A DNA stretch of 13,227 bases from RGIG3009 sp964389495 (GCA_964389495.1 CAYMDU010000046.1:1-13227); one strand, 5' to 3'. Positions 6,361 through 13,227 are shown, numbered from the stretch's first letter. A program made the numbers and translations. Notes: generated by a model from the letters alone, not told the origin.

Positions 6361-7299
6361 ATGAAAGCAGAAAAACCCCTGGCCTACGGCATGATCGTTT
6401 GCCGTTCCGTCATCTACGGAACCTCCATTCTATTCACCGGCACCTTGCTGCGAACCGTGTCGGTTATGGATGTTCTTGCCCTTCGCTTTCTCATCAGTGC
6501 CGCTGCTTTTTTGCTGCTGGCCCTAACCGGCATCATCCATGTGGATTTTCGAAAAAAGCCGCTCAAAATCATTGCGGCGGCCGCGTTGTTTGAACCGGTG
6601 GGCTATTTTTTGCTGGAAACTTTGGGGTTAAAAAGCACCACCACCTCGTTGGCCGGCATCATCTCCGCCATGACACCGGTAACCGTGGTTTTGTTTGAAA
6701 CTATTTTTCTTCGTGAGCGCACCTCGTGGCTGCAAAAAATTCTGCTGTTGGTTAGCATTGCCGGCGTAACACTGGTTACAGTATGCACCGGCGGTGACTC
6801 CGAAGGCACCAACAGCCTGTGGGGGATTCTTTTGTTAATCGGTGCCTATATTTCCGGTGCCCTGTTTCTCATTTGCTCCCGCAAATCTTCGCAAGCGTTT
6901 TCGTCGGTGGAAATTACTTTTTTCACCACCATGGTCGGTGCCGTGGTATTTAACGGCATCAATGTGGTGCGTCACCTCACGGCCGGCACAATCGCCACCT
7001 ATTTTGAACCACTGTTTTCGGTAGAAAATCTCGTTGGGTTTTTGTTCCTCAGTTTGCTGTCTTCCATTGCCGCCACGGTGATGAACAATTATGCACTTTC
7101 GCGTATTCAGGCCTCGTCGGTGTCGGCTTTGAGCGGTATCAGCACCATCACCTCCATTGTTGCGGGTGTCCTGGTCAACCACGAAATTCTGCATTGGTAC
7201 CATGTTGTCGGTGCTGTGCTGATTTTGGTGGGCGGTATCGGTGTGAACTACCTCGCGCAAAAGAAAATCGAGCAGGAAAAAGCACCCGCTACTGTGTGA
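6361..7299 (+). CDS. EamA/DMT superfamily transporter
   Basis: This 312-residue protein has two EamA repeats and about ten membrane helices. Repeat one covers roughly residues 8-140, with the typical ALRFLISAAAFLLLA helix and the SAMTPVTVVLFETIFLRERTSWLQ end. Repeat two covers about 155-300 and ends with SGISTITSIVAGVLVNHEILHWYHVVGAVLILVGGIGVNYL. It is expected to export a small metabolite at the cytoplasmic membrane; the substrate is unknown. The ATG at 6361 is the first in frame. AAAGGA lies 12 nt upstream, a rather long spacing that may lower translation. It is divergent from the esterase, so the two might share a signal, but only this gene's promoter holds the palindrome. It is clearly distinct in sequence from the EamA protein at 1657. 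Confidence 0.9.
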   Translation: MKAEKPLAYGMIVCRSVIYGTSILFTGTLLRTVSVMDVLALRFLISAAAFLLLALTGIIHVDFRKKPLKIIAAAALFEPVGYFLLETLGLKSTTTSLAGIISAMTPVTVVLFETIFLRERTSWLQKILLLVSIAGVTLVTVCTGGDSEGTNSLWGILLLIGAYISGALFLICSRKSSQAFSSVEITFFTTMVGAVVFNGINVVRHLTAGTIATYFEPLFSVENLVGFLFLSLLSSIAATVMNNYALSRIQASSVSALSGISTITSIVAGVLVNHEILHWYHVVGAVLILVGGIGVNYLAQKKIEQEKAPATV

Positions 7300-7300
7300 T

Positions 7301-7352
7301 TTTTCAAAAAGCACAGGCTCAGAGCACCCGTTGCTCTGAGCCTGTTTTGTTA
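7301..7352. terminator. Bidirectional intrinsic terminator
   Basis: ACAGGCTCAGAGCA (7313-7326) and TGCTCTGAGCCTGT (7332-7345) form a perfect 14-bp stem with a 5-nt loop. TTTGTT follows on the plus strand, and GCTTTTTG follows on the minus strand. It ends the EamA transcript from the left and the DegV transcript from the right. The DegV stop codon (7350-7352) is just outside the stem. Confidence 0.92.
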
Positions 7353-8237
7353 TGCTGTGCGTGTGTCGCCCCAGAAAAAGATGGCAACAGTACCGGGGCC
7401 GGAATGGCTGCCAATCGTTGTACCGATGCTGTTGATTTCCACTTTGCCGTTGAGTTGCGGGAACTGTTCTTCTACCAAATCCGCCACAGCCCGTGCATCT
7501 TCGTAGCAGGCCGAATGGCACAAATAACATTTTCCGTTGTAGCTTGTTCCCCCGTTGGCATGTTCTGCCATACGATCCACAATAGCCCGAATTACTTGCT
7601 TTTTTCCGCGGATTTTGCTGCGTGGCACCAACTGCCCTTTGTCGTCCACATTCATCAACGGACAAATGCTCAGCAAACCTCCGAACAACCCGGCGGTTTT
7701 GGAAATACGCCCACCCTTAACATAGAACGTTAAATCCGTGGAGAAAAACCAGTGGTGCATCTCGCGCTTGTGCTGTTCGGCCCAATCGCGCACGTCTTCC
7801 AAAGCGGCACCGGCGTCACGCATGTCTGCCAACGTGTCCAAAAACAAGCCCAATCCCGAAGAAGCGGCCAACGAATCCACAACATAAATCTTGCGGTCGG
7901 GATACCGCTCGGCGGCAATCGCCGCTGCGTTCCGCGCCGAATTTACCGAACCGGATATGCCGGACGACAGCGCCAAATGCAACACATCGTTGCCGCTTTC
8001 CAACAATCCGCAAAAATAGTCCAAGTATTCCGACACATTCACCTGGGAGGTGGCGGTTTCGGCGCCCTCTGTCATTTTTTGATAGAACTCATCGAACGGC
8101 ATGGTTTGCCCCAAATCATCCGAATACTCTTTGCCATCCATGGTGTAGTGAAAGCAAACATAGCGAATATTCCGCTTTTCAAAATGCTCTTTACTGATAT
8201 CCGCGGTGGAACAACTGCTTAAAATATACGAACCCAT
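7350..8237 (-). CDS. DegV family fatty-acid-binding protein (FakB-like)
   Basis: This 295-residue protein matches the DegV family in length and motifs. These are the N-terminal SSCSTADIS stretch, SSGISGSVNSARNAA (91-105), VDSLAASSGLGL (120-131), YVKGGRIS (172-179) and the C-terminal GSHSGPGTVAIFF (276-288). FakB proteins hold a fatty acid in a deep pocket and present it to the kinase FakA, which makes acyl-phosphate for phospholipid synthesis. No FakA gene is near; it is normally encoded elsewhere. The ATG at 8237 has AGGAGG about 9 nt upstream. The gene appears monocistronic, with its own promoter and the shared terminator. The preferred acyl chain cannot be told from sequence. Confidence 0.93.
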   Translation of the reverse strand: MGSYILSSCSTADISKEHFEKRNIRYVCFHYTMDGKEYSDDLGQTMPFDEFYQKMTEGAETATSQVNVSEYLDYFCGLLESGNDVLHLALSSGISGSVNSARNAAAIAAERYPDRKIYVVDSLAASSGLGLFLDTLADMRDAGAALEDVRDWAEQHKREMHHWFFSTDLTFYVKGGRISKTAGLFGGLLSICPLMNVDDKGQLVPRSKIRGKKQVIRAIVDRMAEHANGGTSYNGKCYLCHSACYEDARAVADLVEEQFPQLNGKVEINSIGTTIGSHSGPGTVAIFFWGDTRTA

Positions 8238-8279
8238 TTTTCTTTTCCTCCTGTTGCAATCCTCAGCTTTACGGGTTCC

Positions 8280-8288
8280 AGTATATCA
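8280..8288 (-). promoter_or_regulatory. Extended -10 promoter of the degV gene
   Basis: On the minus strand TGATATACT is an extended -10 element (TGn plus TATACT). It lies about 40 bp before the start codon. The -35 region at 17 bp spacing (GTGCAT) is poor, as is common with extended -10 promoters. Confidence 0.6.
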
Positions 8289-8334
8289 TCTTTGAAAGCA
8301 ACATGCACTCTCCTACTGCACCGGATTGCTCTAC

Positions 8335-8382
8335 AAAAAAGAGAACGCCGCAGTAGACCGAAAAATCCAGTCTACTGTGGCG
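8335..8382 (-). terminator. Terminator of the aconitase-rex-exporter gene string
   Basis: CGCC-G-CAGTAGAC (8346-8358) pairs with GTCTACTG-T-GGCG (8370-8382), 13 bp including one G-U pair in the minus-strand transcript, with an 11-nt loop. On the minus strand the stem is followed by TTCTCTTTTTTG. It lies 15 nt after the stop of the ABC exporter and ends the right-hand operon. The remaining gap before degV (8289-8334) holds no gene I can support. Confidence 0.85.
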
Positions 8383-8396
8383 AGAATTTCAACTTA

Positions 8397-10124
8397 TCAC
8401 ACCGGCTGTACCCTGTTATTCGAAAAGCAAGGCTCCAACACACCGCTTTCCAATCGCCACACGCAATCGCAACCGGCCACCGTTGTGTTCTTGTGAGAAA
8501 TCAGCAAAACAGCTTTGTCTTGCAAGCAACGCAAATTGTTCAGTAAGCGTTCTTCGGTGGCGGCATCCAATGCCGATGTACATTCATCCAGTAAAAGAAG
8601 CGGAGCATCTGACAACAGGGCGCGAGCCACGGCAATGCGCTGTGCTTGCCCTTCGGATACGCCCAGTCCGTGTTCGCCAATGAGTGTATCCAAACCGTTG
8701 GGCAAGGAGGCAATGTATTCCTCCAAGCAAGCGGCCTGTATCACGCGGTGCAACTGTTCTTCGGTTGCTTCGCGGAAAAAGGCAATGTTTTCGCGCACCG
8801 TTCCCGAAATCAGGGCATTGCCCTGCGGAACATAGGCCATCAACCGGCGTGCCTCGCTGCCCACAGGCAAAGACGTGGTTTTCCCCTCCAAGCAAATCGT
8901 TCCGCTGTCACACGGATACAATGCCAGCACCAATTTCATCAAGGTGCTTTTTCCAATGCCGGATGTTCCCACCAGCGCCACACATTCGCCGCGCCGAACC
9001 TCCAAGTTGACATCCCGCAACACGGGAACGGACGGATCGTAGGCAAAGGATACATGCGACAAAGTTAATTGGCGAAATTCGGCAACGGTTGCCTGCCGAT
9101 CGGTGAACAACCATTGTTGCGATTCTGCGGACAACAGATCTAACTGTTGCAACCGCTCGGCCGATGCCATCATGGCATAGTATTGCGGAAGCAGCCCGGA
9201 AGAATTGCGCAACGGCGATTGCAAATTGTCAAACACCTGTAACAGCGCCGTGAGCGTTCCCACTGTCATGGTGCCGGCTGCCAAGCAAACAACGCACCAT
9301 GCCAGCATCACATAATAGGCCGCCGTCATCAGCAAATACATTCCGGTGCTCCCCCACAGTTGCACCGCATTGCGGCGAAGCTTCCAGCGAAAATGATCGG
9401 TTTGGCGATCGTTCATGGCTGTTTCCACGGTTTTCTCCACACCAAAGGCTTTCACCGACAGAAGATGGGACAGTATCTCCTGCATAAACGAACCGGTTTT
9501 TCCGTAGGCTTCCTGGCAGCGCTTGTGCATCTGTTTCAGCCGGGAACCGTAAATTCGGCTGCCGATAACAGTCATCACGCCCACGCCGACAATCACCACC
9601 GCCAAATCGGGAGCCAGTGCCGCCAGCACGGCCACGCCGCCTATCAACTTGGCGGCCAGCGAAGCCGCCGTAGGAAGTAACCCGGTTACGCCTTGGGCAA
9701 CCACGCTGATATCGCTGGTTAAACGAGTCATCAATTCGCCGGTGTGCAACCGGTGAACCGCGGTGTAATCCGCGTGTACCAGCGAAGTGAACACGCGATT
9801 GCGCAATCGCATTTCCAGTTTGCCGGAAACCGTAACCTTCAAGCGGCCGGTTACCGCATACAGAATCACCTGCCCCAGCACCACACCAATCACTTTGGCA
9901 ATCGGCACATACAATGCCGGCTGGCGAAAGCAGTCCCACACCGCACGCGTGCCGGCCTGTTTCAACAGTTCCTGTGCCGCTTCAAGCAATTCTTTCGACA
10001 GCAACGCAAGCCATAAGTACGCCACCGCCGTTAAAATATTTAGCACCGACAACAAAAGCACGCACGGCATGTCCCGCCGTGTGTGTTGCACAAGCCAGTT
10101 GCCGGCGGCGTTGGTTTTCTTCAT
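8397..10124 (-). CDS. ABC exporter, fused permease and ATPase, with VSEGQ signature
   Basis: This 575-residue half-transporter has an N-terminal six-helix ABC membrane domain (about 15-310) and a C-terminal ATPase (about 350-565). ATPase motifs are Walker A GTSGIGKS (386-393), Q-loop Gln434, signature VSEGQ (489-493, usually LSGGQ), Walker B PLLLLDE (508-514), SALD (517-520) and His544. All catalytic residues are present. There is no N-terminal C39 peptidase domain, so any leader must be removed by another enzyme. As the last gene after HprK-like, PqqD and S26-like genes, it probably exports a modified peptide as a homodimer. The ATG at 10124 has GAGG 8 nt upstream, and the gap to the S26 gene is 5 bp. 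A GTG three codons earlier would give a 4-bp overlap but has no spaced ribosome site. Confidence 0.9.
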   Translation of the reverse strand: MKKTNAAGNWLVQHTRRDMPCVLLLSVLNILTAVAYLWLALLSKELLEAAQELLKQAGTRAVWDCFRQPALYVPIAKVIGVVLGQVILYAVTGRLKVTVSGKLEMRLRNRVFTSLVHADYTAVHRLHTGELMTRLTSDISVVAQGVTGLLPTAASLAAKLIGGVAVLAALAPDLAVVIVGVGVMTVIGSRIYGSRLKQMHKRCQEAYGKTGSFMQEILSHLLSVKAFGVEKTVETAMNDRQTDHFRWKLRRNAVQLWGSTGMYLLMTAAYYVMLAWCVVCLAAGTMTVGTLTALLQVFDNLQSPLRNSSGLLPQYYAMMASAERLQQLDLLSAESQQWLFTDRQATVAEFRQLTLSHVSFAYDPSVPVLRDVNLEVRRGECVALVGTSGIGKSTLMKLVLALYPCDSGTICLEGKTTSLPVGSEARRLMAYVPQGNALISGTVRENIAFFREATEEQLHRVIQAACLEEYIASLPNGLDTLIGEHGLGVSEGQAQRIAVARALLSDAPLLLLDECTSALDAATEERLLNNLRCLQDKAVLLISHKNTTVAGCDCVWRLESGVLEPCFSNNRVQPV

Positions 10125-10129
10125 GGCAT

Positions 10130-10600
10130 TCACCTCACATTACGATGCCGGCGGCATAGCCGAGCCACACGAAACAAAACAGGACGAATCGGCCGCAACG
10201 CCATCCACACCGTGCTGTACAGCCGGTACCGCCACGAACGGCAACTCACGGTTTTCCCTTTGCGGATAAAACCGGTCATCACCCCGATAACACAGTCCTT
10301 GGGCAATCCGATTTCCAACTCGCGCTGGGCATCGCCGGCCAAGGTATAGGTGTCGGACTCCACGCGCAAAATGCGATGCAACACAAACCGACCGTCCGGC
10401 CGACGATACAGCGGCACGTCTCCGCGCCGCAATGTTGCGGTATCGCAGGGAGATAGCACAGCACTGTCGCGCCCATGACGGAACAGCGGCATCATGCTGT
10501 TGCCGGTGATACCGAGAGTTACAGTGAGCCCCTGCCGAAACGAATCCTCAATCAAAGGAAGCAACTCAGCCATGGCTACCTGCGCTTGCGTCACCTTCAT
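10130..10600 (-). CDS. S24/S26-family protease with Ser/His arrangement (SipW/Sec11-like)
   Basis: This small protein of 156 residues has a signal-peptidase-like core. Box B is TGNSMMPLF with nucleophile Ser35. RRGDVPLYRRPDGRFVLHRIL (59-79) contains the conserved GD and His75 at the place where bacterial type I signal peptidases have Lys. LAGDAQ (88-92) carries the usual late GD motif. Ser/His is typical of Sec11/SipW-type enzymes. No N-terminal membrane anchor is present; only the C-terminal basic, partly hydrophobic stretch (about 126-148) might touch the membrane. The ATG at 10600 overlaps the PqqD stop as ATGA, so translation is probably coupled. A longer in-frame reading from 10741 would lie in the PqqD gene. 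Its likely job is removing a leader peptide before export. A non-proteolytic role is possible. Confidence 0.82.
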   Translation of the reverse strand: MKVTQAQVAMAELLPLIEDSFRQGLTVTLGITGNSMMPLFRHGRDSAVLSPCDTATLRRGDVPLYRRPDGRFVLHRILRVESDTYTLAGDAQRELEIGLPKDCVIGVMTGFIRKGKTVSCRSWRYRLYSTVWMALRPIRPVLFRVARLCRRHRNVR

Positions 10601-10863
10601 GCCAACAAATCCGCCTCGCTTAACGAGGTGAGAAATGCAGCAACATCCACTTTGGCCGTTGCTTCCTCCACCGCATACTCCGCTGTTAAAGCCGCAACCA
10701 ATTCGTTTTCCTCGCGTTCGTCGTCGGTTAGCTTTTCCCACAAAAAGGCGCCGGTATCATTCAGCTTTATCAAGCCTTTAAAATCCAACGTTTGCCGCCC
10801 AACAGCCACCACAATGTGTTCGTCGCAAATATGCCGAAGCACAAATCCGTCTTTAATTTTCAT
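10597..10863 (-). CDS. PqqD-like RiPP recognition element (RRE) protein
   Basis: This 88-residue protein has the PqqD pattern: an N-terminal beta region with FVLRHICDEHIVVAVG (7-22), then LNDTGAFLWEKL (34-45), then a helical end with a regulated-length tail. PqqD-type RRE domains bind the leader of a ribosomally made peptide and hand it to a modifying enzyme. The ATG at 10863 has AAGGAGG about 8 nt upstream. It lies 12 bp after the HprK-like gene and overlaps the protease gene by 4 bp. No radical SAM partner, the usual companion in PQQ-type clusters, is visible. In lasso-peptide clusters the equivalent is the free-standing B1 protein, next to a kinase and an ABC exporter as here. Confidence 0.88.
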   Translation of the reverse strand: MKIKDGFVLRHICDEHIVVAVGRQTLDFKGLIKLNDTGAFLWEKLTDDEREENELVAALTAEYAVEEATAKVDVAAFLTSLSEADLLA

Positions 10864-10875
10864 ACTCTTTCCTCC

Positions 10876-11745
10876 TTATAAGCCAACGGTACGGCGCACC
10901 AGTTCCACCGCCTCACTGCTGATGGTGCAGCCAAGCATAAAAACCGGAACCGCCTGCACCAGCCGTGCCGCTGTATCCCACAACTGCTCTCCCAGCGCCG
11001 TATCGTGATACGGCAGGGCCAATTCTCTGCCAATATACAGTAGCGATTCGGTTGCCGACAACTGACGAATGGTATTTTGCGATTGCCGTTCCAAAAACAC
11101 CAGGGCACGCAACGGTGCCGCCGTGTTGGTGTTCAAATCGGTTTTTCCGCTCCACGGGGTGCCGTATATCACCGGTGTTCCGGCCTCGTCAAAGCGTATG
11201 GCCGGCTTGTCGTCGTTAATCATGCACACCCGCTCGCCGTATTGCCGGCGCCACAATGCGGCATGCGTGGATTTTCCTGTGCCGGACGGCGCCGAAAAAA
11301 CCAATCCGTTCCCGTCAAATGCCAGTGAAGAACCGTGCAAAATCATTCCGTTCAAATAGGTCAATCGGTCGGAAAACACCAAGCCGGTAAACATGTATTC
11401 AAAATCCGTCAATGTTAATGTTGGGTGCTGCCGATTGGCAAGAACGCAAATTTCCGCTTCGGCATAATCCGGCGTGGCTGTGATGGTTTGTAACAACCGG
11501 CCGGTTTTGCTGTTGCATAACCAGCGGCAAGTGCGCCCATCGGCCAGCTTTGTCACCCGCAAGCGCTCGTTGCAGGTGGTTGTCGGGCCCTGCGGCACTG
11601 CCAGTTCGGCCGGCGTTGAAAACGAAATGCGCAAATCGGCTTTGCCGCTGCTATCGCAGCGATAGGCTTGCAATCGTTTTTCAAAGAATGCCACATCGGT
11701 GCTTGTTATATCCACCGTTAAGCCGGCAATACATACCCGTTGCAT
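10876..11745 (-). CDS. HprK-related kinase of a PqqD-associated cluster
   Basis: This 289-residue protein has a variable N-terminal half and an HPr-kinase-like P-loop domain (about 130-285). Visible motifs are LHGSSLAFDGNGLVFSAPSG leading into GTGKSTHAALW (155-165, P-loop Lys158), INDDKPAIR (176-184, likely metal-binding Asp178/Asp179), YGTPWSGK (194-201) and LRALVFLER (212-220). True HPr kinase has its own N-terminal domain and a different P-loop context, so this is not the carbon-catabolite enzyme. Relatives in lasso-peptide clusters phosphorylate the precursor's C-terminal Ser; here the substrate is unknown. Start: ATG 11745 with AAGGAGG 7 nt upstream. It lies 12 bp after rex and 12 bp before the PqqD gene. 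PEP-carboxykinase-like annotations of such proteins reflect the shared fold. Confidence 0.83.
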   Translation of the reverse strand: MQRVCIAGLTVDITSTDVAFFEKRLQAYRCDSSGKADLRISFSTPAELAVPQGPTTTCNERLRVTKLADGRTCRWLCNSKTGRLLQTITATPDYAEAEICVLANRQHPTLTLTDFEYMFTGLVFSDRLTYLNGMILHGSSLAFDGNGLVFSAPSGTGKSTHAALWRRQYGERVCMINDDKPAIRFDEAGTPVIYGTPWSGKTDLNTNTAAPLRALVFLERQSQNTIRQLSATESLLYIGRELALPYHDTALGEQLWDTAARLVQAVPVFMLGCTISSEAVELVRRTVGL

Positions 11746-11757
11746 TCGGCTTCCTCC

Positions 11758-12399
11758 TTATTGATGTTCCAATAAGTACGACAGCGTCATCAGGCTGTCA
11801 CCCAAGTGCACATTTTCCACCACAACATCCGGATAATCCACCGCAATGTCATAATGACTGAAATTCCAAAAGGCTTTTACACCAAGCGAAATCAACCGCT
11901 TTGTTAATTGCCTGGCCGCCTCTTGCGGAATACACAGTACCGCCACAGCCGGATGTTCGGCATTACAAAATGCTTCCAGTTCCGCGGTTGAGCGAATGGT
12001 TAAGTCGCGCACGGCCGTTCCGATCAAATCCGGAGAATCATCGAAAACGCCAATCAAAGGCAGTCCTTTGCCGGCAAAATCCATGTGGTTCACCACCGCG
12101 TGGCCCAAATGACCCACGCCGATGAGAATACAGCCCGCCACGGCATGAAATCCGAGAATGTCTTCCAGCTCATCGCACAAGCGCTTCACCGGATACCCAT
12201 AGCCCTGCTGCCCGAATTCGCCAAAGCAGTTCAAATCCTGGCGAATTTGCGAAGCACTGGCACCCATTCGGTGCGCCAATTTTCCGGAAGAAACCCGTTC
12301 GACCCCGTTCTCCCGCATTTCGCAGAAAAAGCGGTAATAGCGCGGCAATCGGCGAATTACCGACATGGAAACGGTTCCTTCTTTTTCACGCCCACTCAT
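11758..12399 (-). CDS. rex: Redox-sensing transcriptional repressor Rex
   Basis: This 213-residue protein has the full Rex layout. The N-terminal winged helix covers about 13-80, with the diagnostic ASQIRQDLNCFGEFGQQGYGYPVKRL (49-74). A Rossmann domain follows with GVGHLG (94-99), GVFDD (117-121) and the C-terminal swap helix ENVHLGDSLMTLSYLL (195-210). Rex dimers repress fermentation and respiration genes when NADH is low relative to NAD and leave DNA when NADH rises. Start: ATG 12399 overlaps the aconitase stop (ATGA) and has AAAGGAGA 8 nt upstream. A second Met at residue 12 is possible. The gene sits between aconitase and the kinase gene and is translationally tied to aconitase. No clostridial-type TTGTTAA-N4-TTAACAA Rex box was seen in intergenic DNA of the window; the operon promoter is outside. 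Confidence 0.97.
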   Translation of the reverse strand: MSGREKEGTVSMSVIRRLPRYYRFFCEMRENGVERVSSGKLAHRMGASASQIRQDLNCFGEFGQQGYGYPVKRLCDELEDILGFHAVAGCILIGVGHLGHAVVNHMDFAGKGLPLIGVFDDSPDLIGTAVRDLTIRSTAELEAFCNAEHPAVAVLCIPQEAARQLTKRLISLGVKAFWNFSHYDIAVDYPDVVVENVHLGDSLMTLSYLLEHQ

Positions 12400-13227
12400 T
12401 GTTGCTTCTCCTTTTCGCGCGTGTAATCCAGCAAACCACCCGCCAGCAAAATGGCTGTTTGCCGCTCGGAAAAGGCCGTGTTCAACGGATAGGTTTCCCC
12501 GGTTGTTTCGTTCACCAAAACCAACGGTTCACCTTTTTGAATGCGTTCACGCACTTGCGGCAAGCGCAATGTATCATACAGGGAAATACGGTCGTAGTCG
12601 GATTCGTTGGCAAAAGTCAACGGCAAAATGCCGGCGTTGATCAGGTTGGCCGCGTGAATACGGGCAAACGATTTCACAACCACAGCGCGAATACCGAGAT
12701 ACAACGGTGCCAGTGCCGCATGTTCGCGTGAGCTACCCTGACCGTAGTTGGAACCCCCCACAATCACGCCGGTGCCTTCTTGGTGGCAACGCGCCGGAAA
12801 TTCCGGGTCGCAACGCACAAAGCAATGCTCGGAAATAGCCGGAATATTCGATCGTAGCGGAAGAATTTTGGCACCTGCCGGCATGATATGGTCGGTGGTG
12901 ATGTTGTCCTCCACCTTTAACAGCACCTTGGCGCAAATGGTTTCTTCCAACGGTTTGGTGCGCGGGAACGGCTTAATGTTGGGGCCGCGCACAATTTCCA
13001 CCGTGTCCATTTCGCTTTCCGGAGCCGGAGGCACAATCATGTTATCGTTAATGCAAAACGCATCCGGCATAACAACGGATACCGGTTCACCCAATGTGCG
13101 AGGGTCTGTGATCACGCCGGTTAGAGCCGAAGCGGCCGCCACTTCCGGGCTCACCAAATACACTTGCCCGTCGGCCGTTCCGGAACGGCCTTCAAAATTG
13201 CGGTTGAAGGTGCGCAACGACACACCC
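12396..13227 (-). CDS. Aconitate hydratase, C-terminal part (runs off the window)
   Basis: About 276 C-terminal residues are visible and the reading frame stays open to the edge. The visible start GVSLRTFNRNFEGRSGT lies just after where the second and third iron-sulfur Cys are expected, so those ligands are outside. Then come QVYLVSPEVAAASALTG and ITDPR, a linker, and the swivel domain with DNITTDHIMPAGAKILPLRSN. The substrate-binding GSNYGQGSSREHAA sits near 12720-12755. The enzyme interconverts citrate and isocitrate. Linker and domain order fit the short clostridial/Aquifex-type aconitase of about 640 residues. Isopropylmalate dehydratase is less likely because both domains are fused in one chain. 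It heads the visible gene string and its stop overlaps the rex start. Confidence 0.92.
   Translation of the reverse strand, partial: GVSLRTFNRNFEGRSGTADGQVYLVSPEVAAASALTGVITDPRTLGEPVSVVMPDAFCINDNMIVPPAPESEMDTVEIVRGPNIKPFPRTKPLEETICAKVLLKVEDNITTDHIMPAGAKILPLRSNIPAISEHCFVRCDPEFPARCHQEGTGVIVGGSNYGQGSSREHAALAPLYLGIRAVVVKSFARIHAANLINAGILPLTFANESDYDRISLYDTLRLPQVRERIQKGEPLVLVNETTGETYPLNTAFSERQTAILLAGGLLDYTREKEKQQ

Noticed and set aside
6835..7665. Minus-strand reading frame of 276 codons spanning the EamA end, the terminator and degV
   Set aside because: It crosses a strong bidirectional terminator and two well-supported genes, and its composition is low-complexity and shadow-like.
8303..8356. Possible 17-codon plus-strand peptide gene (ATG at 8303) as the missing precursor
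   Set aside because: Wrong strand for the operon, no proper ribosome site, overlaps the terminator stem, and has no leader/core pattern.
10876..11745. Genuine HPr kinase/phosphorylase (hprK)
   Set aside because: The N-terminal half does not look like HprK and the gene is tied to PqqD and an exporter rather than to lgt or other usual hprK neighbours.
12396..13227. Isopropylmalate or homoaconitate dehydratase subunit instead of aconitase
   Set aside because: The large-subunit end and the swivel domain are in one chain, as in aconitase; LeuC/LeuD-type enzymes are normally two proteins.

Overview
The window looks like chromosomal DNA from an anaerobic Firmicute of class Clostridia, probably near Oscillospirales/Ruminococcaceae. 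This rests on strong AAGGAGG-type ribosome binding sites, sigma-A-like promoters with 16-17 bp spacers, Rex, DegV and a clostridial-type amino-acid ABC operon, and base composition that looks close to half G+C by eye. The taxonomy is an inference. No rRNA, tRNA, CRISPR, insertion sequence or phage gene was seen, and coding density is high.

Left part (1-5070). A leftward polysaccharide flippase gene (73-1455) has its own promoter. Just past its stop lies a second leftward promoter that fires out of the window. Divergent from the flippase is an EamA/DMT exporter (1657-2550). Next comes a complete polar amino-acid ABC importer operon: lipoprotein binding protein (2696-3490), permease (3569-4213) and ATPase (4227-5012). 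It has a near-consensus promoter, a strong hairpin between the first two genes and a terminator after the last.

Middle part (5084-8237). A CE15-like (glucuronoyl esterase-type) hydrolase reads leftward and a second EamA/DMT transporter reads rightward. Between them is a divergent promoter region with a 20-bp palindrome over the transporter promoter. A bidirectional terminator separates the transporter from a monocistronic leftward DegV (FakB-like) fatty-acid-binding protein gene.

Right part (8346-13227). One compact leftward gene string runs: aconitase (5' end outside the window), rex, an HprK-related kinase, a PqqD/RRE protein, an S24/S26-type protease with a Ser/His arrangement, and an ABC exporter, ending at a terminator. 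Gaps are -4, 12, 12, -4 and 5 bp, so the six genes are very likely co-transcribed. The last four look like a peptide-maturation and export module: kinase, leader-binding domain, leader protease and transporter. They resemble accessory genes of lasso-peptide clusters such as paeninodin, but no cyclase, radical SAM enzyme or precursor gene is visible. Their linkage to a TCA-cycle enzyme and the NADH sensor Rex is the most unusual thing here and the best candidate for an undescribed system.
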